Both the position numbers and the translations under genes were made by a program. A model generated the notes under the pieces. The model saw nothing but the letters and a program-made list of their open reading frames with translations, was not told the DNA's origin and did not search any database. Below, piece by piece: positions 14,801 through 26,400 of a stretch of 64,000 nt of DNA. The number at the start of each line of letters is the position of its first letter. Position 1 is the stretch's first letter. The stretch is from Cytospora piceicola (taxonomy: Eukaryota > Ascomycota > Sordariomycetes > Diaporthales > Cytosporaceae), in NCBI GenBank assembly GCA_023375675.1, contig JALQBC010000020.1:124001-188000 (forward strand). Reading direction: 5' to 3'.

Positions 14801-15182
14801 AAAGGCTTACTATTAAGGAGGATAAGAAGGATAAAGACCGTTAAACTACTAACGATAAAAACTACTAAACTACTAATAATAAAGGCCGTTAAACTACTAA
14901 TAAAGAGTAACAGGCTTTTATCGTTAGGTTAAAAAAGAGGGACGATATACTTTATATAGTTAGTTAGTCTTTAATGTTTTATATAATCTTAAAAGAAAAA
15001 CCGGCCTAATATACTTTATAAACGTATATATAATAAACACTTATAAACGACGATAAAGATATATTAATTAATAGTATTAACCTCGATTTTATTTTAATCT
15101 AACTATATATAAGTTTATAGACCTTATTAATATCGGTATATATTATAACGTAGTTAAGGTTAAGGTTAAGGTTAAAGTTAAG

Positions 15183-15545
15183 GTTATAGTTATAGTCGAT
15201 AATATTTAATTTAATATAACCGGCTAGTAAACCGGTTACTGAAATTAAAAGGCGAGCTTACTAACGTTTAAGTTAATAAGTACCTAAAAGGTTAAGGTTA
15301 TAGTTATAGTCGATAATATTTAATTTAATATAACCGGCTAGTAAACCGGTCGCTGAAATTAAGAGGCGAGCTTACTAACGTTTAGGTTAGTAAGTACTTA
15401 GGAGGTTAAGGTTAAGGTTAAGGTTAAGGTTAAGGTTAAAGTTAAGGTTAAGGTTAAGGTTAAGGTTAAAGTTAAGGTCACGGTCGAACATTCGAATCGA
15501 TATAACCGGCTAGTAAACCGGTCGTTAAAATTAAAAGGCGAGCTT
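15183..15545. repeat. 114-nt tandem repeat with ACCGG inverted core, 2-3 copies
   Basis: A block beginning AAGGTTATAGTTATAGTCGA is repeated with a 114-nt period (CGATAATATTT at 15197 and again at 15311). A third, partial copy follows from about 15496 after an expanded GGTTAA run. Every copy contains the imperfect dyad AACCGG-CTAGTAAA-CCGGT and then GGCGAGCTTACTAACG. Differences between copies are few, so this array is younger or less mutated than the rest of the island. Confidence 0.75.
15404..15478. repeat. Telomere-like (GGTTAA)n run
   Basis: About twelve tandem copies of GGTTAA, some AGTTAA, in one orientation. Shorter runs occur near 15150-15190 and 15290-15300. The hexamer differs by one base from the usual fungal telomere unit TTAGGG. 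It is internal to the window and could be a degenerate interstitial telomeric repeat or simply an unrelated satellite. Confidence 0.6.
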
Positions 15546-15593
15546 ACTAACCGGCTATATCTGTATAATTACTACCGTGTTTATAATTATAGC

Positions 15594-15880
15594 TATTATA
15601 GCTATTACAGCTATTACAGCTATTATAGCTATTACAGCTATTACAGCTATTACAGCTATTACAGCTATTATAGCTATTACAGCTATCACAGCCATTATAG
15701 CTATTACAGCTATTATAGCTATCACAGCCATTATAGCTATTATAGCTATCATAGCTATCACAGCCATCACAGCCATCACAGCCATCACAGCTATTACAGC
15801 CATCACAGCTATTACAGCTATTACAGCTATTACAGCTATCACAGCTATTACAGCCATTATAGCCATTATAGCTAAATTAG
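15594..15880. repeat. 9-nt minisatellite (ATTACAGCT)n
   Basis: About thirty tandem copies of ATTACAGCT with ATTATAGCT, ATCACAGCC and ATTATAGCC variants. In one frame it would read Ala-Ile-Thr/Ile repeats, and on the other strand Ala-Val-Ile repeats. That is a trivial consequence of the 9-nt period and not evidence of a gene. Notably it retains many CA dinucleotides, so it has escaped most of the mutation seen further left. Confidence 0.85.
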
Positions 15881-15924
15881 TCCTAAGGAAAGGTGCTATA
15901 AGTGGCTTAACTAGTTACATATTC

Positions 15925-16690
15925 TGTAACGGACCGACCGTAAAAGGCATCGTAGCTATTATAAATCTTCCGGGGCAGACCGACCGTAAAAGCATCGTAG
16001 CTATTATAGATCTTTTATAGCAGACCGGCCGTAAGAGGTATTATACGTAGATTTTCCGGGGCAGACCGACTATAAAAGCATCGTAGCTATCGTAGATCTT
16101 CTGTAGCGGACCGACCGTAAAGGTATCGTAGCTATACGTTATATATTCTATATTCCGTTTTCTGTAACAGACCGACTATAAAAGGTATCGTAGCCTCCTG
16201 TATTACCTTTCCTACTCGGTATAGCCTAAGCCGACTATAGCGGACCGATCGTAAAAGCATCGTAGCTATCGTAGATCTTTTATAGTAAACCGACTATAAG
16301 AGGTATCGTAGCTATACGTTACGTGTTTTATAGCGGACCGACTGTAAAGGCATCGTAGCTATTACCTAAACAGTTACTACCTAAGTAGTTATATATCTTA
16401 CGGCGGACCGAGTATACGATATACTCTTTCCGTATAGCCTTTCTTACTCGGTATAGCCTAAGCCGACTATAGTAAACCGACCGTAAAAGGCATCGTACGT
16501 AGATCTTCCGGAGCAAACCGACCGTAAAGGTATTATAGCTATTATAGATCTTCCGGGGCGGACCGACTATACGTTACGTGTTTTATAGCGGACCGACTAT
16601 AAGATATATCGTAGCCTAGTATTACCTTTCCTATTCGATATAGCCTAAGCCGACTATAGCAGACCGACCGTAAGATATACTAGAAATATA
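15925..16690. repeat. Irregular tandem array with GACCGACCGTAAAAG core
   Basis: The core GACCGAC(C/T)(G/A)TAAAAG followed by GCATCGTAGCTAT and often ATAGATCTTCCGGGG recurs about fifteen times at intervals of roughly 30-75 nt between 15930 and 16680. Units differ by small deletions and by C/T or G/A changes. This is a degenerate minisatellite at the edge of the AT-rich island. No coding signal was seen. Confidence 0.75.
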
Positions 16691-16903
16691 CTACCGATAC
16701 GGCTACGGTTAGATAAACAGAGGATAGAGGACTATTAGGCGTAATAGAAGCTAAACGATTAAGACTCGAAGGTCGAGGGCGAAGGCGACTTAAAGACAGA
16801 GATAGCTACGATTAAAACTCGAAGGCTAGCCTTAAGTTATAGTTTCGAAGGCTCGAAGGTAAACTCTAGAGATAAAGTTTTAACTTACGATATATGTATT
16901 ATA

Positions 16904-17018
16904 CTCGAAAATGTACTCCAGAAACTATATTACACTCGAAAATGCACTCCAGAAACTGTATTATATTCGAAAATGCACTCTAGAAACTGTCTTTAACTCG
17001 AAAATGCACTTTAGAACC
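16904..17018. repeat. 31-nt tandem repeat at the island border, four copies
   Basis: CTCGAAAATGCACTCCAGAA followed by ACTGTATTACA starts at 16904, 16935, 16966 and 16997, an exact 31-nt period with a few substitutions. It ends directly at the switch from AT-rich to GC-normal DNA, so it marks the boundary of the island. Confidence 0.85.
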
Positions 17019-17020
17019 CC

Positions 17021-19700
17021 GCATGAGATAGTGTCTCAGGAGTTAAGACCTGCCGAAAATGGGAAAAAATCGCTCTCGGTTGACAAGGGGCGGTCCGCCA
17101 CTTCTTCCCCTTCGAGACCAGCCTGGCTGGCGTGCGGCCCGGCCTGGTGTTGCTCAGCTGCTCTATCAAGGTTTTTTTTGTTCTGGAAAATTCCCATCGA
17201 CGCACCGGTGAGCAGGAAAGCGCAGGCTGAGCTGCATGAACGGTGTTGGGTGACGGGCGACAACATTGCGGTCCATGTGGGGGCCCAGAGTTCCCGTGAT
17301 GGTGTTGTCAATGCTTGCTGTGGAGTCCCCAACTGTGTAAGTGCAGGAGGTGGAGTGCATGCACTGGGCGAGTCGCCCGCCGTAGCCACACGCAAGAGCC
17401 CGGCTGCCCGGATGGCAGTGGTTCTGGGGGATCGCTGGCCTCTGGCCAATCTGCTAACCACTTTGGCCCCCCAGGATACTCCGGGTGTAAGCCCTGCGTG
17501 ATCCACTCCACTCACTCACCAAGGCGAGATCTGTTGGCTGATGTCTGTCCGGGTTTAACTTTCACGTAGAAATGACAGCCGTGTTGTGTGATCATCCATC
17601 ATCGATAAGCAGGTGGGAGGCACGGGGGATGAAGCAGGACCTGCGAAGGGACCATCACGAGCCGGAGATTGGCTGTGTCCCAGTGGCGTGTTATCTCTCT
17701 CACGGGCATCGAGATGTGGTGCACGGGAATATGAGCAAGCGTGAATCGAGACTCTCGGAAACGAGACGTGCCAGAGTTTCGGGAGATCGAGACTATTCCT
17801 AATGTCGAAAGTGCTGTGGACGTCTGGGCGCAAGGTGTGTGACTGTTGCAGCTGCAGCTTGAGAGTCACCAAAGTCACCTTATCATCACTCTTGGTTCAC
17901 AGAAGCCGAGGCGGGGAAAACACGTTACTCTGGATCCTCTGGAAGGCGAACAGGACAGTCAGTTTCCCGTAATTGTCTAGGATCCATGGATCTGGCAAAA
18001 GCTGTTTGTCTCTTTTGCAGAGCCTAGACTCGTTGATACGAAGAAGAGTTGCTTCCGTCACGGCCAGGCCTGCCTGGGCGTTCCGATGGGCCGGTCGCCA
18101 GTGGCCGAGAAGGCGCACATTTAGCCCCGGGGGGTACGACAACCACAGCTGGTTCCTTGTGATGGCGGCTAGAGGCACGAACGGGATAGCCTCGTGGCCT
18201 GTGGGCTGGTATCAAACTGCTACGTGATCTGCCAGTCTGCCTGGCAATCTGGCAACGTCTGTCCCGCGAATCTGCACTGTCTTCCGGCAGTAGAAGCTTG
18301 ATCTTCCGGATGCTAAGGCTGTGCCTTTGATGAAACTGCAGGATGAATGGTTGGATGCCAAATTTGGGTACAGGATGGGCGATAGCTTACGACGATGGGT
18401 GGATGGGCCCGGTACTTTGCGCAAAGCCGGGTGTTAGTATTAACCCGTAAGGTGCCGCGGCTCGTTCTAACAATTTAGGGGGGGAGGGGCGCTGGGCTTG
18501 GGAAGGGGGCTTGGCCCTGATGGGGAGGCCCCTACAAGCGAACGGGCGACCGCGGGCTTGGCTTGGCTTTGAGATAGATAGTGTAGATACATGCCAGCAT
18601 GCTACGCTCAAGTACAGATTATACAGCTGTATGCCGTGATTCCGTATAGCGAGTCGATATGGCCTATATCAGCAGGGTGAGGTCATCGCAATCTCGCAAG
18701 TCCCGTATTACGTCTCGTCTTTTGGGTTCACCATCACGATATATTCGTATCGACGAGCGAATAGTAGAGTGGGTGTCTGAGAAGAAACGGCGAAATATGT
18801 ACCAAGTTGAAGCAAAAGTTGAGACCGGGCTGCGACGGTATGTACTGTACTGTGCTGCTGTGTCATATTGCAATTGGCAGAGTTTTAGATCAATTGTGAT
18901 GGTGTACGCCAGACCTCCTCATTCTCATCCGTGATGACACTTGCAGGACTACCTACCTACCTAGGTATGTACCTAGGTAGGCCATGTACTTATTTCACCT
19001 CACCTCGCTCTTGCTGTTTCTTTTCCCTCCTCACAATGCAAAACACTCATGTCATATGAACATAGGTTTTAGGTCATCTCATAAACAATCATGAGGCCTG
19101 ACGTGAGACGGACAACATGACATGAGAGCGAAGTGAGCTGGTGGTAATGACAAGGACGACGCTGTACGGGCATGACGGGAAAGAGTCATCGCTCTGGCAA
19201 ACCACTCGCAACCTTCCTGCAGCTTTCGCTTTCATTCAATGATGTGCGCCTGTTCATCAAATGAGCTAGGCAGAAACGGGGCTGGTGGTACTCTGGTACT
19301 GTGGTGTTATACTGCAAGAGCAGGGGGACAGGGGGTACAGGGGAAGGCACGGAACGGAGTACACATGGGGGGTTTATCGACGAGTCACCCGTGTCTCGTT
19401 ATCAGCCAATCGGCGCCATGCTGATTCCTACTGCTAGCCAGCCACGCCCAGCCCACACCATCTCGCTAACAGCTCTCATCTATTCCCGTGCCGGCGAACG
19501 CAGCGGTACTTCTCGATCCCGTGCTACCACCCGCCGCTCCGTAGGTACCGACTGGCTGCTGCTGGGACTGGCTGGTGGACAGCTGCCAGGTGTAATCTTC
19601 AAAACTGCTTCAGTGCCCGCATCACCAAAATTCCTCTCGCCTTCCCCTTCTTCCCCCCCGCAAAGAGCAGTCGAGATGCTCGAATTCAACGTTTAGAAAT
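17021..19700. other. GC-normal interval without a supportable gene
   Basis: Balanced composition begins here. Short open frames occur on both strands, but none shows a recognisable domain, a consistent intron-exon chain or a convincing start, so I call no gene. Around 18951-18980 there is a run of TACC words and two ACCTAGGT palindromes. The stretch may hold a fast-evolving small gene or a non-coding transcript, but nothing in the sequence decides it. Confidence 0.5.
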
Positions 19701-21368
19701 GCAAAGCGACTCCTCGTAGTCTGCTTGAGCATTTGGTTGACAGGTCGACACCTTCCTCTTTATACTCATCTCATGATTTTCAATATCTAATTTTTTGCCA
19801 TCTTTACATGCTCTCTGAGTGAAATCTCCTCTCAACCCATTCCCATTATATTTTCCCTTTCTTGGGTCTTGTTTGTCTATCTGTCGTCTGTCTGTGTCTG
19901 TCTGTTCTGACCGTCCATCTCGTCTCATCTCAATCATCATATCATAACCTATCTTTCTCCCCTCGGATCAATCGACTGGTCTTCAGCTTGTTCTCTTACT
20001 CCTTGTGCGGCATTCGCTTGCTCCTGCGAGGACAAGGACAACATACTGAATTGATTGATTGATTGATTGATTGACTGACTGACTGACTGACTGACTGACT
20101 GAACCGACCGATTTACTGCCTGCCTTAATTCCACATTTTCCCCGTGATCGACTTCACTCATCCACCCGTCACCTCCCTTTTCTGAAAACCCTGGGCAACT
20201 TTGAAAACGGCGTCTTCTTGGCCTCCTGGCCGGTGTCAGTCAAAAAATCCCACAAGGATCCCTCCTGTTTCGGACTCCCCCCTAGAGTCATACACAGCCT
20301 AGCCATCACACGCTACGCCGTACACTCGCCACAAGTCCAGCTCCAACCCAAGACAAGCCAGAAGAAGAGGCACTCCGAACCTTAGACCCATTTCCAGGCT
20401 TCCAAGTAGCCAAGGTTCCGTCTTCGCCCCCCCCTCCAATCCGTCATACATACAGTTCATTTCCGGGTCACAGGGTGTGAGTCGCCAGGTACGTACGAGC
20501 CCAAAGCCGCCCAAAGCCCAGCCAGCCTAGCCTAGCCTAGCCCATCCCATTCCCTTCCCTTCAACAGCCACCACCCCCCCTGTACCCCCCTACCCTGCCA
20601 CTGCCTGCTCCCTCTTACCAAGGCCTGCCGCTCCTCAATGCGGCAACGACCGGTTGCGCATACCTCTCCACTCAAACCACCGTCTTCGCCACTCTCCCTC
20701 CTATCACAAGTCCGGAAGAGTCATCCAGAGACACGTAAAACAGCAGCACCACCTACTCATCATGGCCATGCTTTCTTAACCTCACCAACGCCGCAATGAC
20801 ACACCATACTCTGTCAGGCTGACCTTTCCTTTGCCTCTTACTACCATCACTATCCTTACTCATTTTCACATCACCTTTTTATCCCCACATGCTACTTTGA
20901 GCCCAGCCTGGTCACTGCCTATCAGGCTCCGGTCATCGCATTCTCTTTGGGCTTTGCTCGTGAACGACAAGCAGTTACTCATTCTCTCTCATCACAGTGG
21001 CGCCCTTACGATATTAAAAAAGAAAATCCCCTTACTCTTTACTCAACGGCATGTCCTTGCCAACAAAGGACGATTGCATCAGAAATACCCAGCGGATCTC
21101 TTCATACTCCTCCGACCACCACCTCTCCCTTCTGCTTATCTATTGGAATACGATACTCGGTGGAACATCTTAGGATTTCAACCTTCAACTCTACCACAAC
21201 ACTCGATCCGACACCGAACTAGTAGTATTTATTTGGCACACGATGGTTTCCCTATAAGGTCTCGATCTTGGTTGGATAAACTGCGACGGAAAACACCTAG
21301 GCCTCTTCTCGCGCTCGAAACAGTTCGACATTGACCTTCATTTGTTCTCTCCCAACGTTTAAATCAAG
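19700..21368 (+). promoter_or_regulatory. Pyrimidine-rich promoter and long 5' leader of the cyclin gene, with short upstream ORFs
   Basis: The 1.6 kb before the cyclin start is rich in C and T on the coding strand, as is usual for strong fungal promoters and leaders. It contains several very short ATG reading frames, for example at about 20762 (ATG GCC ATG CTT TCT TAA), 20795 (eight sense codons before TGA), 20888 (three codons) and 21243 (four codons before TAA). If the transcript starts early, these would act as upstream ORFs limiting translation. The true transcription start cannot be seen. Confidence 0.4.
20051..20102. repeat. (TGAT)n(TGAC)n microsatellite
   Basis: A compound tetranucleotide repeat: about five TGAT units run directly into about seven TGAC units, inside the presumed leader or promoter of the cyclin gene. 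It is likely length-variable between strains. Confidence 0.9.
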
Positions 21369-23444
21369 ATGATGCCCGCCAACGTCGACTCGCCGGTCTT
21401 CGTCCCAGCCTACCGAAATGTGCTGTATACTTCCTCACTAGCTTCCTCCGCGACGGCCTCCTCGGCCTCGGTATCTTCTGATGCATCGTCTCAAAACTCC
21501 GACGACACCACGACTTCCTCTCTCACCGATTACTCCGATAACAACTACCTGCCCCGATCCCGGCAGGCATACTCCCAGACTTCACATGCGACCTTGAGAT
21601 CTAGCGGTGGTCTTCCTCAGGGATTGCGCCAAAACCCAAGGCGGACATCGAGTAGTACTACGACTCGATCCGGTTGTCCTCCCACGTTGGTCAGACAAGC
21701 TGAGCGGAAGCTCAACTTCGTCGACAACCTTGTCGGTAAGCCGTGCTGAGCACCCAAGCACGACGGAATGTTTCGATTCTTACCTGTTGCCCTAGATTCT
21801 TCCACTCAGATTGTCGAGGCCATCTGGCCCACGTCTTCCGTGCAATGCCGCGAGGAGACTGGTAACTCGAGCGTCCTGCCCCTGCGGACCTTTATCCAAG
21901 AGACACTGCGCCGGTCTCGGACAAGTTACTCGACTCTGCAAGTCGCACTCTTCTATTTAGTTTTGATCAAGGACCACCTTCCCGAGCGTGACTTTACCAT
22001 GGAGCAGACCGACGACTGCCATGCCAGTCGGGCTCTACAGTGTGGCCGCAGAATGTTCCTCTCGGCTCTCATTCTGGCCTCAAAGTACCTCCAAGACCGG
22101 AACTACTCAGCCCGGGCTTGGAGCAAGATATCGGGCCTCGCTACCCATGAGATCAACCAGAACGAAATGGCGTTCCTGCTCACAGTAAACTGGAACCTCC
22201 ACATTACCGAAGAGGTGTACAACAGGTGGACCGACTGTGTCATGAAACACACGCCCTCTCAGCCGCCCTCGCCCGGTTCTGGGATCGCTACCTTGCAATT
22301 TGAGCGTCAGTGCGAGGATTTCAAGAGAATTATTCTTCACTTGCACCCAGACCTAGAAAATCTCGAAGATATCCTCTTGATGGGTACAACTTCACCGGCA
22401 CCGTCCTTGTCTCCTCGATCATTGTCACCCCGATCAGTTCTGGCTGCAGCCCAGGACACTTCGGTCAACTTTGATTGCGGTTCAAGCGATGTCACGCCAA
22501 CCCCGAGAATTTACAGCACGCCCAACACCATGGAGCCAGTTCCGTCACCCTCACATGCAGCCTGCCGACTACCCCCGGCCTTTGGATTGCTTCCCACGCC
22601 ACGCCTGACCCCACAACCCAGTGCGATCCGCGAGCCATCGCCTGGCTTGGCGAGCATGTCGCACAGCCTTGGCAAGAACTCGTCGATGAGCATGGCTATG
22701 AGTGCGGCTGGCAGTGTGCAATCCAGCGTTTTGGACCGGTGGCCGATCACGTCTTCGCCGCAGAACTACTACACACGTCGATCATCGCTCGCCAACTCTG
22801 TCTCGACCGCGTCTTCACCCGAATCAATGATCTCGGATACGTCCCGTTCATCCTCAATCTCATCAGCGTCATCGCTATCTAGCGCACCGCACACCAAGCT
22901 GGATGTTGTGGCGCGCTGTCGGTCTGCGAAGCTGTGCAGTGAGAGGTATGCTCCGAGGCCCACGATTGCCTCGGTTCCTGAAGATTACGAAGAGACAATC
23001 TCCTCTTCACCCGAGTACTACGTCGGGCCGGTGGGGTATGGCATGTCGCTGGACACCTTGCCCATGAAGAGGGAGTGCGAAATCGACGACGCGACCAACG
23101 ACGCGGCGCGAGCCCTTCAGGAGTTGCACGACAATTGGCGGCGATCATGCGGGCCACCGCAGCTGGCCACCTCAGCTCCCAAGGCTGGTTCTAAGCGAAG
23201 CCGTCCGGTTTCCATTGATCATGGCCTGCAAGAGAACGTTCGCGAGATGCTGTATGGTCAGTACCCTCCAGGCTCTAGCCTGACTCGAGACGACAGCTAT
23301 CAAGTCTCAATTCCATCTTCCTCGCAGGATGGTCGCAAACGAGTTTGTTGCTCCACAGAGGCTGCCCAGTACAGCATTTCGTCCATGCACCCTGCGATGG
23401 GTGGCTTGGGAGGCCCCGGCATGTGGTCAGGCATTTTAAATTAG
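21369..23444 (+). CDS. Pcl1/Pcl2-type (Pho85-class) G1/S cyclin
   Basis: Two exons, 21369-21735 and 21796-23444, with a 60-nt intron (GTAAGC..CTAG) that keeps the frame (codon G|AT). The product is 671 residues. A serine-rich N-terminus is followed by a cyclin box at about residues 125-265. This contains RTFIQETLRRSRTSYSTLQV, an ILASKYLQDRNYSARAW helix, and NEMAFLLTVNWNLHITEEVY, the pattern of Pcl cyclins that bind the Pho85 kinase. The long C-terminal half is rich in Ser, Pro and Thr, which fits PEST-driven turnover and phosphorylation. Without the splice the first exon would stop after residue 126. ATGs stand side by side at 21369 and 21372, and the first was used. Cyclin identity is firm. 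The exact Pcl subgroup is inferred from motif memory. Confidence 0.88.
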
Positions 23445-26400
23445 GTGATGACTACCCATTCTTGCATTGTATCATCATGATATTGGCGTCAATGCATATC
23501 TGGGCTGGTTTATCCCTGTCACTATCATTTATATTTCTTTTATTGTCGGGACATAATTTGCAACAGCATATCACTTTAGGGAAGGGTTGCGGGAAGGGAT
23601 CTTGATACCATTTCCCTGTTGGCGACACCTCTTCCTCAAAATGGGTTAGACGGTGGCCATGGGGACCAAGGGGTTGAAAAGCGCGCCTTTGCGTCTTGCA
23701 TCATTGGGAAGGTGTCAATTGGGCTCAATACAGGTATTATTGCATGGGAATGGAATATGTGGTTGTCGGACTGTGTACGATGAAGTGTGAAGTGGTTTGT
23801 GCTTTTTGTTTGAACCATCATCAAGCGGAGTTGGTGGCTCCGCTGGGGAAGCGCACCGTCTCGACGATGCGTCCGAAGAGAGTAGACCGTGGCGACGGGT
23901 AAGGGAAGTTTACAGGCAGCAGAGACGAGACGGACCAAACTTGGGGAGGTCGCGCGACAGGCGCCAGTCTTGAGCGAAAGCAGAGACACGGCAGCCAGCT
24001 CCGTAACCATTCCTGGATGGAACATCTTGAGGCTCTCTGCCGACAAGTATACGAGATCTGCACTGGACAAGATGAGCATGGAGACCGGTCTATCACTCTT
24101 CGAAATTTCCCAGCACGGGCTATCACGAGAACAGGACCTGGAAACCCCTCTAGCAGGAGCTGCGACACGAGCATTCCCCATGGAATAGCTTTCGGTACCC
24201 AGCCATTCGCTATCTAAGCAGAGCAGAACAAAGCAAAACAAATTTTAGCCAAACACTCCAAAGCTTAGAACTGAGAGTCGATGACCTCGAGTGTCCGTGA
24301 TACACAAGAACAGACCTCCTTGAGATCCGATGACAGCCAAGACGCTATGGCCTACATGTTTGGCTTTACATTCGCATGAATGAGGGCCGGACAAGTCAAG
24401 CACCAGCCTTGGAGCACATGTGAAATCACGTGCAAAAATGCCACTATCTCGAGACTGGCCCCACGAATGTTTCGTACTGAATGGCGAAGATCTGAGAAAG
24501 CCCATAGTCTGCCCCGACCTCACTGAGCTGGCCAGGCGGTTGGACGGAGAGGCGTCTCACTTCTCAGCGGCTGCCCCTCTGGCCAGGTTGGGAGACTCAC
24601 GTCCAGTCGGCCGTCTTCGCTGGCCCGGCGTTAGTGACGCTGAAAGGAAGATACCGAATGAGTCACCCGCCCCGCGACAACGCTCATTCGCCTCCACGGC
24701 CCATATCAACGCAGCGAGGTCAATACCCGTGCATGATAACACCACCTACCTGGCACACACACACACACAGGGAGAAAGACACACACGCACACACGCACAT
24801 ACACCTCGAGTCACTATGGGGTCTCTTCATTGTGACACGGAAAAAGCCGCGGCATTAAAAGAATTTGACGGATTTGGACCGGCGTGCTTTTGCTTTGGTC
24901 ACGTTGTCACACACATACGGTACTACCGAACTCGCCCCCTCTCCTGCCCTTTGGCGACATCGAGCTGCGGAGACGATGGGCATGATGGCACGACTGCGGC
25001 CCTCTACGCACTCCGAGGCCGGCCGTACCTGATCGAACTGATGGTCTTCCCATCTATCTATCTATCCATCCATCTGTCTAGACATGCAGAGGGGCAAGAC
25101 TTATCGTCCGAAGGGGGGTATCACATGTATCAGGTATGTACATGATTCCTATATTGTGTGATGCTGACGAATACCCCCCCCCCCCCGCCCACCCAAAACA
25201 AGAAAGGTCTTTGGGCACAGGAAAGTATATACCTAGGCGCTTGGATGCCAAATCCCATTCCTAAGCTCGCAGTGATCACTGCCACTTGAGGATGTGTGTG
25301 TGTGGGCTGCAAGGTCAAGTACAGGAGCGGCGCATCTCCTCACAAGAGCATCCCCTTCTCGGGAGGTGAATTGCGGTGTTTTGCAGAGTTAGTCATTTTA
25401 ACTTGGCGTCACATACTCCTTCGCCGCCGCCCTTGCCACAATAATTTGTCACGAGGGTAGAATGGACAAAGCCAGCCGTGAGACGGTGAGTGGATCTGGG
25501 GCTGTTGCCAACCTCCCTTCATGCATCCCTCCCTCCCGTCAAGAATAGGTCGTTCATCAGCAAGTGCGCCTCTTGTCCCTTGACCGCGGCGTGCGTCAGA
25601 GCGGCCACGATACAAGGTTGAGCCGACGAGTGTCTGTCCTTGATCACGTCCCTCCAAACTGGCCGGGAGTCCAGTCAGCTTTTGAGAATGGCTCATAATG
25701 ATTACACGGGAAGTCACGTATAACCTCGCCCCTGGGGCCCACGCCCTTGCTTGCTGTTTGTAAGCACTGCTTTCTCCCGTCGGCGCCCTCTCGCATTTCC
25801 ACTCCTCTGGTTCTTGGCCGATATGCGATCCCCTGCCTTTTCCAAACATCTTCGCCGACCCGGAGGGCCCGGACCTGCCAGGCTACACGGCAAAGGCTTG
25901 ACAGATCCTTTTCAGATCCCACAAATTGGTGTGGAAAATCGCATCGATCCTTTGTCGTGTCTTTGATTTAGGGGGTGGAGGGGGGGGGGCGACTGTCCGT
26001 TCTTGGCTCGCCGAGCAAATACACGTCCATGCTGGCCGGCGAGATAGATAGGCAAGGGTCATAATAATGTAAGAAAGGAGGTTTGCCGAATCTACCGAAC
26101 TGCCCGTCTTATGTTTATACTGCGATATGACCCATCTGCATGTGTCTGCCTACCTGCTCTAGTGTCGGCAACAGGGTGAGGAATGGGGGAGTTTGATGTC
26201 ACGAGCCCGTGAGGCTCGCCGTGCCGTGTGAGTCAATGTAAGAGGCGAGGAGCACTGGGACCAGATAGATGAGCACACGCGTCATCCATCCGGACTCTGA
26301 TGATTCTGACGACACGAGACTTGATGTTGAGCTCCTGGCCCCCATCCCCTCTTGAAGGAAGCACCCCCTCTCCCAACCGTGGGCACAGTTCGTGAGCGAT

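Larger units (their letters stand above)
1..16900. repeat. AT-rich, RIP-mutated repeat island without intact genes
   Basis: Very AT-rich DNA built almost only from TA, TT, AA and CG-containing words. The dinucleotides CA and TG are nearly missing over long stretches while CG remains common. This is the signature expected of repeat-induced point mutation, which converts CpA to TpA on both strands in many Pezizomycotina. No open reading frame of useful length survives except inside simple repeats. The island probably consists of one or more dead transposons, but the mutation load prevents me from naming a family. Several tandem arrays inside it are listed separately. The RIP signature weakens beyond about 15.5 kb, where CA and TG reappear, and ordinary GC composition starts abruptly near 17,020. 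Confidence 0.85.

Noticed and set aside
15555..16020. Open frames of 103 and 147 codons on both strands
   Set aside because: They are pure translations of the 9-nt minisatellite (Ala-Ile-Thr or Ala-Val-Ile repeats). Any array with period nine is open in several frames.
20831..21334. 167-codon frame in the cyclin leader
   Set aside because: It begins at a non-ATG codon, has no domain and lies in C/T-rich leader sequence.
23636..24241. 201-codon minus-strand frame downstream of the cyclin
   Set aside because: No recognisable domain, no supporting splice sites, and composition like the surrounding non-coding DNA.
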